Assembly (NCBI GenBank): GCA_937884735.1 | Contig: CAKZYI010000386.1 | Location: 1 to 8,070, forward strand | Length of the DNA stretch: 8,070 nt | Direction of reading: 5' to 3' | Source of the DNA: an uncultured Pleurocapsa sp. | GTDB lineage: Bacteria > Cyanobacteriota > Cyanobacteriia > Cyanobacteriales > Xenococcaceae | Shown: piece after piece, positions 4,199 to 8,070 of the stretch | How the letters are laid out: each line of letters begins with the position of its first letter | Position numbering within the stretch: position 1 is the stretch's first letter | Notes under the pieces: model-generated | Told to the model about the DNA's origin: nothing | What the model saw: only the letters and a program-made list of their open reading frames with translations | Database searches by the model: none | Made by a program: the position numbers and the translations under genes

Positions 4199-6847
4199 AT
4201 GAACGACATAGAGCCATCAAACTTATTGCAGGAAAATTCGGAATTACTATCGTTAAACATCAATGAAAACTATGAAACAAACGCAGGATTATCAAGCATA
4301 AATAATCAATTGCTTTTTATTGATTCGACAGTAAAAGATTATCAGCTTTTAATCGATAACTTGACTGAAGAAGTTGAAATAATAATTGTAGACAATAAAA
4401 ATGATGGCATATTTCAAATTGCCGAAACTCTAAGTCAATATGACAGTTTAGATGCAGTTCATATTGTTTCTCATGGCAACAGTGGGGAGTTATTTCTTGG
4501 CAACACCATATTAAACCAGGATAATTTAACTGAATACCAAGATGAGCTAAATGATTGGGGAAATGCTATTGAAGAAGAGGGGGATATTCTTCTTTATGGT
4601 TGCAACGTAGCATTAGGTGAATATGGCTCACATTTTATAGAAGAGCTGAGTCAAGTTACCGATGCTGATATTTTAGCCTCGATAGACAATACAGGAAAAG
4701 ATGGTGACTGGGAATTAGAAGCAAAAGTTGGTGAAGTAGAAACAATTTCTATTTTTGATAGTAATATTCATAGTACTTATCGGCATAATCTGCAATTTTC
4801 AGACACTATCTCTACTGGTGGTGGTGGCGGGGGTGATTTTGATGACCCTGATGATGATTTTGATGATTTTGAAGACTTTTTAGACGATGAATTGTCTGGC
4901 GGTGGTTCTGACAATGATGATGATGACAACGAAGTTGATGCCAGTGATTTTGACAGCTTTGCCGATGTACTCGCAAATAGTCTTGCTGGTCTTGCTGAAA
5001 ATGGATTGAATTTTGCAGAGGTTAGCCCAGATGTTCTAGCAACTATTGACTTTAACAATATTCCTGTCGAAGATTTTCAAACTCTAAGAAATGCAGGACT
5101 TTCTTTGAATCCCCTAAGTCCTGAAGTTTTAGCCAATATAATTCTTGGCGTTTTTGAAGGTTTCGATTATTTACCCCAAGTCGATCTTTCCCAGACTAGG
5201 TTAGACAATTTAACTCTTTTTGGTGAACTGTCTACTACTTTTGTTTCTAATGCCAACCTGTACGACTACAAATCTGAATTAGACATTGATTTAGGACTAA
5301 ATTTAAACAATATAGTACAGCTTTCTACTAGTGACTTTAGGGCGATCGACTATGCTTTTGAGGGAGATGAGCTATTTGATCTTGCACATTACAGGGCTCA
5401 AGCATCAATTCCTGTAGGCGTGAATCCTTATACCGACTACGTAGAAAATGGTTGGAGGGACGAGCTAGATCCAAATCCTTTGTTCGATACCGAATTTTAT
5501 TTTGCCACTCACACAGATGTTAGAGATGAGGTACTAGCTGGTAATTCTAATGCTAATCCACTTCAGCATTATTTGGAGTTTGGAGGAGAAGGTAAATTTG
5601 CTACTGAAAATAGAATTACTCATCCTATCATTGAAGGAGACTATCTAGTTGCATATTCAACTTTTATTGATGGAGATTCAGTAGGAGTCCCCGTTGCTCA
5701 ACAAGAATTTGGCAAATTAAATTTTGAACTAACTCCTCGCGAACAGGGCGGAATATTAGTTGCAAGTCCTACTTTAGCTGGTCCTTTGGTTCTAAAAGGA
5801 ATAGAGTATGCAGTCTACACTGGAATTGCATATGAAATAGCAGATCAATTGGATCTTCCAGAGGGAGTTTTTAGTTTATATCAATCTTTTACACAAACAT
5901 CTTTGTATGAGTCATTTACTATACGACTCAATGATTTGTTTACTGGTACACCTCCTTTTCCAGATGATGCAATTGAGTCTACTCCCGAAATTGAAACTTT
6001 TCCAAGAGGCAATACATTACAAAATATTCTCGATCTAGATGGCAGATTTTATACTCCCTTAGATCCTATTGATGAACTTGCTAACAATGTTGATAGCTTT
6101 CCTCTAAGGGATGAAATTTTAGAGAGTTTGTTGAATGATGGACTGTTTGTTGGTGGACAAGAAACTCCTCAAGGAAGTTATGTCCTTGCTGCTGATTTAA
6201 GTGGAGGTTATGGAGCCTATAGTCCCTTAGAAATAACTAACGTATCTAACAACAATTGGGATTCAATTATAGAGGGAGAATATCAGACAAATGAAATTTT
6301 TGAAGGACTAGAAACACCAATAAGAGAAACACTTCCACTAAGATTTGACATAGATGGAATTAAAATTGAACAACAAACACACGGTCAATATATTCCTGCT
6401 GGATTAGATATGTTGAATGGAACTAACCTAGGAACTAGATTTGTTAGTGGTAGAGCTGATGTTTCTGAACAAGTAAGACAGCAGATTTTAGTAGGTACTA
6501 ATATAACTTTTAGTCCTTTTGAGGGAGAACAAATAACTACTGATGGCGGTATCACTTTTAGACCTATACTTCCATCAGAAGTGACGGTAGGCGTTGGTCA
6601 AGCTCTCCTTCATGTAGAAGGTCATGCAGCTAGTTCCATGAGACTATTGAATTCAGCAGTTGGTTCTATTATCATAAATAATGTCAATGGACCATGCGAG
6701 GGTTGTATTCACGGTTTACCAAGAATATTGCCAGATGGAGCGACACTTGCAGTCTTATACGAAAATGCTTTGGGAGAAATTGTTAGAGATATTTTTGTTG
6801 GAGGAAAGATATTTGACAGAGAAGCAGATAGAAGTATTTTAAACTAA
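4199..6847 (+). CDS. Polymorphic toxin: DUF4347 N-terminus with SCP1.201/DddA-like deaminase C-terminus
   Basis: From the ATG at 4199 the protein has 882 residues. DUF4347 spans about 37-200, with LLFIDSTVKDYQ, HIVSHG (H92) and LLYGCNVA (C135), and the closing DGDWELEAKVGEVE block. Next come Gly6 (207-212) and an Asp-rich stretch to about 248, a region of uncertain fold, and a repeated motif around 390-468 (LFDLAHYRAQ... and LFDTEFYFATHTDV... ending HYLEFG). The C-terminus carries HVEGHA (H805, E807) and NGPCEGC (C833, C836), matching the zinc and catalytic residues of the SCP1.201-like deaminase family. The His-to-first-Cys distance of 28 equals that in DddA. The likely role is delivery of a DNA cytidine deaminase into rival cells; secretion route, substrate (double- or single-stranded DNA) and release mechanism are inferred or unknown. 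No signal peptide or RTX repeats are visible. An in-frame TTG at 4106 would add 31 residues, but these read through the hairpin and palindrome, so I prefer the ATG. The gene ends in TAATAA. Confidence 0.85.
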   Translation: MNDIEPSNLLQENSELLSLNINENYETNAGLSSINNQLLFIDSTVKDYQLLIDNLTEEVEIIIVDNKNDGIFQIAETLSQYDSLDAVHIVSHGNSGELFLGNTILNQDNLTEYQDELNDWGNAIEEEGDILLYGCNVALGEYGSHFIEELSQVTDADILASIDNTGKDGDWELEAKVGEVETISIFDSNIHSTYRHNLQFSDTISTGGGGGGDFDDPDDDFDDFEDFLDDELSGGGSDNDDDDNEVDASDFDSFADVLANSLAGLAENGLNFAEVSPDVLATIDFNNIPVEDFQTLRNAGLSLNPLSPEVLANIILGVFEGFDYLPQVDLSQTRLDNLTLFGELSTTFVSNANLYDYKSELDIDLGLNLNNIVQLSTSDFRAIDYAFEGDELFDLAHYRAQASIPVGVNPYTDYVENGWRDELDPNPLFDTEFYFATHTDVRDEVLAGNSNANPLQHYLEFGGEGKFATENRITHPIIEGDYLVAYSTFIDGDSVGVPVAQQEFGKLNFELTPREQGGILVASPTLAGPLVLKGIEYAVYTGIAYEIADQLDLPEGVFSLYQSFTQTSLYESFTIRLNDLFTGTPPFPDDAIESTPEIETFPRGNTLQNILDLDGRFYTPLDPIDELANNVDSFPLRDEILESLLNDGLFVGGQETPQGSYVLAADLSGGYGAYSPLEITNVSNNNWDSIIEGEYQTNEIFEGLETPIRETLPLRFDIDGIKIEQQTHGQYIPAGLDMLNGTNLGTRFVSGRADVSEQVRQQILVGTNITFSPFEGEQITTDGGITFRPILPSEVTVGVGQALLHVEGHAASSMRLLNSAVGSIIINNVNGPCEGCIHGLPRILPDGATLAVLYENALGEIVRDIFVGGKIFDREADRSILN

Positions 6848-6896
6848 TAACAATTCAACTTTACCAAATATCAAGCTACAACAGCAGAAAAATAAT

Positions 6897-7478
6897 ATGG
6901 AAAATAAAGCATATTGTGAATTAATATATCCTTGTAATTTTTCTATACCTGAAAACAGCAGCTTGAAAAAATCGAGAACAAAACGAACAAGCTCCGATCT
7001 AAAAAACTGTTATTACTATGAAGAATACGTTGATTTTGATTCTTTTATTAGAAGAATTAATTTTATTTATTTATCACAGATTCAGGGATATGCAAAACTA
7101 GGCGTAGATATATTAAGCGATAAATGCTCTTTTAAAGAGTTTAGCATCAGAAATAAATATGAACGTTATCTACAGTTTGGAGTTAGCTCTTATGGATGGA
7201 ATATTTCCGTATATTTTTATAGCTATTTATCTCAGTTTTTTGAGAAGCACTATGGAAAAGAAAATGTCCTTAAAACGATAAAGGAAAAAACGAAACAAGA
7301 CCAAGTCTGGTTTTATTCCAGTAATACTATTGAACCCAATATATATCCAGCTTACTATCTTGTTTCTGAAGAAACTGCACTAATAATACTCAAAAAATTT
7401 TTTGAAGGAATATACGAACCAGATTTGGACCCTGATATTTATCATAGGGAAATTGAAAAAAGAAATTATTTATCTTAA
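6897..7478 (+). CDS. Probable immunity protein for the deaminase toxin (Imm1-like?)
   Basis: This 193-residue protein starts 49 bp after the toxin stop, on the same strand, the standard place for a cognate immunity gene. It is rich in Tyr, Phe, Lys and Ile, with no signal peptide or membrane segment, so it is probably cytosolic. I do not recognise the N-terminal two thirds. Near the C-terminus, YLVSEETALIILKKFFEG followed by P175 (155-175) resembles the VSxExxxxxxxxFF.....P pattern of Imm1-type immunity proteins, including the DddA immunity protein as I remember it. If the assignment is right, it binds the deaminase domain and blocks its active site, protecting the producer's DNA. The sequence is clearly AT-richer than the suf genes, with many AAA, ATA and TAT codons, consistent with acquired accessory DNA. 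The Imm1 link is a motif-level judgement. Confidence 0.7.
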   Translation: MENKAYCELIYPCNFSIPENSSLKKSRTKRTSSDLKNCYYYEEYVDFDSFIRRINFIYLSQIQGYAKLGVDILSDKCSFKEFSIRNKYERYLQFGVSSYGWNISVYFYSYLSQFFEKHYGKENVLKTIKEKTKQDQVWFYSSNTIEPNIYPAYYLVSEETALIILKKFFEGIYEPDLDPDIYHREIEKRNYLS

Positions 7479-7519
7479 TTTTTTTATGCAGTTTTTGCAT
7501 GTTCACTAATTTACAGCTC

Positions 7520-7563
7520 TATCTCTCTAACACCAACCAACCAACACAATATTTAGAGAGATA
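7520..7563 (+). promoter_or_regulatory. 11-bp hairpin masking the ribosome-binding region of the PPC gene
   Basis: TATCTCTCTAA (7520-7530) is perfectly complementary to TTAGAGAGATA (7553-7563). The 22-nt loop is C/A-only apart from its last bases and contains ACCAACCAACCAACA. The right arm holds the only purine-rich Shine-Dalgarno-like stretch (AGAGAG, 7555-7560) and ends 4 nt before the ATG at 7568. Folding of the mRNA would hide this site, so translation could depend on opening the hairpin by temperature, protein or antisense RNA. The mechanism is inference; the complementarity is seen directly. Confidence 0.5.
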
Positions 7564-7567
7564 AAAA

Positions 7568-8070
7568 ATGACTACAAATTACAACGAACCAGGAAACACA
7601 CTTGCTCAAGCACGGGATATAGGATTTCTCAGCGGAGGCTTTCATCTTGCTGAATGGGTAGGCTCATCTGATGTTCGAGACATTTATAGCTTTACCACTC
7701 ATCAAGTAGGAGACTTACGCTTTAGACTCAAGGGGCTATCAAATAATGCCAATATTCAACTGCTAGATAGTGATGGCAATATTATTTCTGGTTCTTACAA
7801 TTCTGGAACACAAGATGAATTTAATACCCGCCAAAATCTTAAACCAGGAGATTACTATATTAAGGTCTATAGCAACAGCCCTGGCACAAATTATAGTTTA
7901 GATCTTAGACATAACATAAGTGATGCTAACAATTATTTTGGTAATGCTCAGAATGTGGGTGTAGTTTCTGAAGAAAAACATATTATTGGTTGGGTGGGTT
8001 TGTATGATACTAAAGATGTTTATCACTTTACAACTCATCAACTAGGAGATTTGGATTTCTCCCTTAAAGG
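7568..8070 (+). CDS. Secreted-type protein with tandem PPC domains (partial, runs off the window)
   Basis: The frame from ATG 7568 stays open for 167 codons to the window edge. It begins MTTNYNEPGNTLAQARDIG, the usual opening of a PPC (bacterial pre-peptidase C-terminal) domain, a beta-sandwich found in secreted proteases and many large cyanobacterial exoproteins. The first domain covers about residues 7-115, with DIYSFTTHQVGDL (38-50), NIQLLDSDGN and LKPGDYYIKVYS in order. A second begins at about 118 and repeats GWVG, DVYHFTTHQLGDL and FSLKG; the two copies are offset by exactly 112 residues. There is no Sec signal, which in such cyanobacterial proteins often means type I secretion through a C-terminal signal, not visible here. 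The catalytic or effector part, if any, lies beyond the window. It begins 89 bp after the immunity gene and may be co-transcribed or separately controlled through the 7520-7563 hairpin. Confidence 0.8.
   Translation, partial: MTTNYNEPGNTLAQARDIGFLSGGFHLAEWVGSSDVRDIYSFTTHQVGDLRFRLKGLSNNANIQLLDSDGNIISGSYNSGTQDEFNTRQNLKPGDYYIKVYSNSPGTNYSLDLRHNISDANNYFGNAQNVGVVSEEKHIIGWVGLYDTKDVYHFTTHQLGDLDFSLK

Noticed and set aside
4817..4942. RTX calcium-binding repeats
   Set aside because: The stretch is rich in Gly and Asp but lacks the nonapeptide GGxGxDxxx spacing.
4777..5058. Minus-strand Ser/Pro/Lys-rich frame
   Set aside because: It is the reverse reading of the GAT/GGT-rich Asp/Gly linker, so its biased composition is explained by the coding strand.
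7486..7500. ATGCA/TGCAT hairpin after the immunity gene as a terminator
   Set aside because: A 5-bp stem without a T-run after it is too weak. The T-run lies before it.

Overview
The window looks like chromosomal DNA from an AT-rich cyanobacterium. Three things support this: five perfect copies of the HIP1 octamer GCGATCGC, a SUF iron-sulfur cluster operon in the order sufC-sufD-sufS with a SufR-type operator (CAAC-N6-GTTG) in front, and DUF4347 and PPC-repeat proteins that are typical of large cyanobacterial genomes. The species cannot be named from the sequence.

Layout. Positions 2-82 hold the last 26 codons of an unidentified gene that does not look like the end of sufB. Positions 83-263 are a promoter/operator region. 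sufC (264-1040), sufD (1040-2353, overlapping sufC by 1 nt) and sufS (2409-3671) form a co-directional operon for Fe-S cluster assembly: SufS is the cysteine desulfurase, and SufC/SufD are the ATPase and scaffold partner that work with SufB. Positions 3672-4198 carry no gene. They hold HIP1 palindromes, a weak terminator candidate, a promoter-like segment, a 15-bp hairpin followed by T6, and an 18-bp perfect palindrome.

The second half is an accessory toxin locus, also on the + strand. The 882-residue protein at 4199-6847 has an N-terminal DUF4347 domain, a Gly/Asp-rich linker, a middle region with a short tandem motif, and a C-terminal SCP1.201/DddA-like cytidine deaminase domain. The deaminase has HVE and PCxxC motifs at the same spacing as in DddA. 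Directly downstream (6897-7478) is a small Tyr/Phe/Lys-rich cytosolic-looking protein, most simply read as the cognate immunity protein. Its C-terminal region resembles Imm1-type immunity proteins. A third gene (7568 to the window edge) begins with tandem PPC (bacterial pre-peptidase C-terminal) domains, typical of secreted cyanobacterial proteins. Its start codon is preceded by an 11-bp perfect hairpin that would cover the ribosome-binding region.

The most notable content is a probable cyanobacterial polymorphic toxin/immunity pair that joins DUF4347, which has a His/Cys pattern reminiscent of clan-CD (caspase-like/CHAT) peptidases, to a DddA-like DNA deaminase warhead, preceded by an unusual structured leader. 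A second point is that sufCDS has its own SufR-like operator and no sufB directly upstream.
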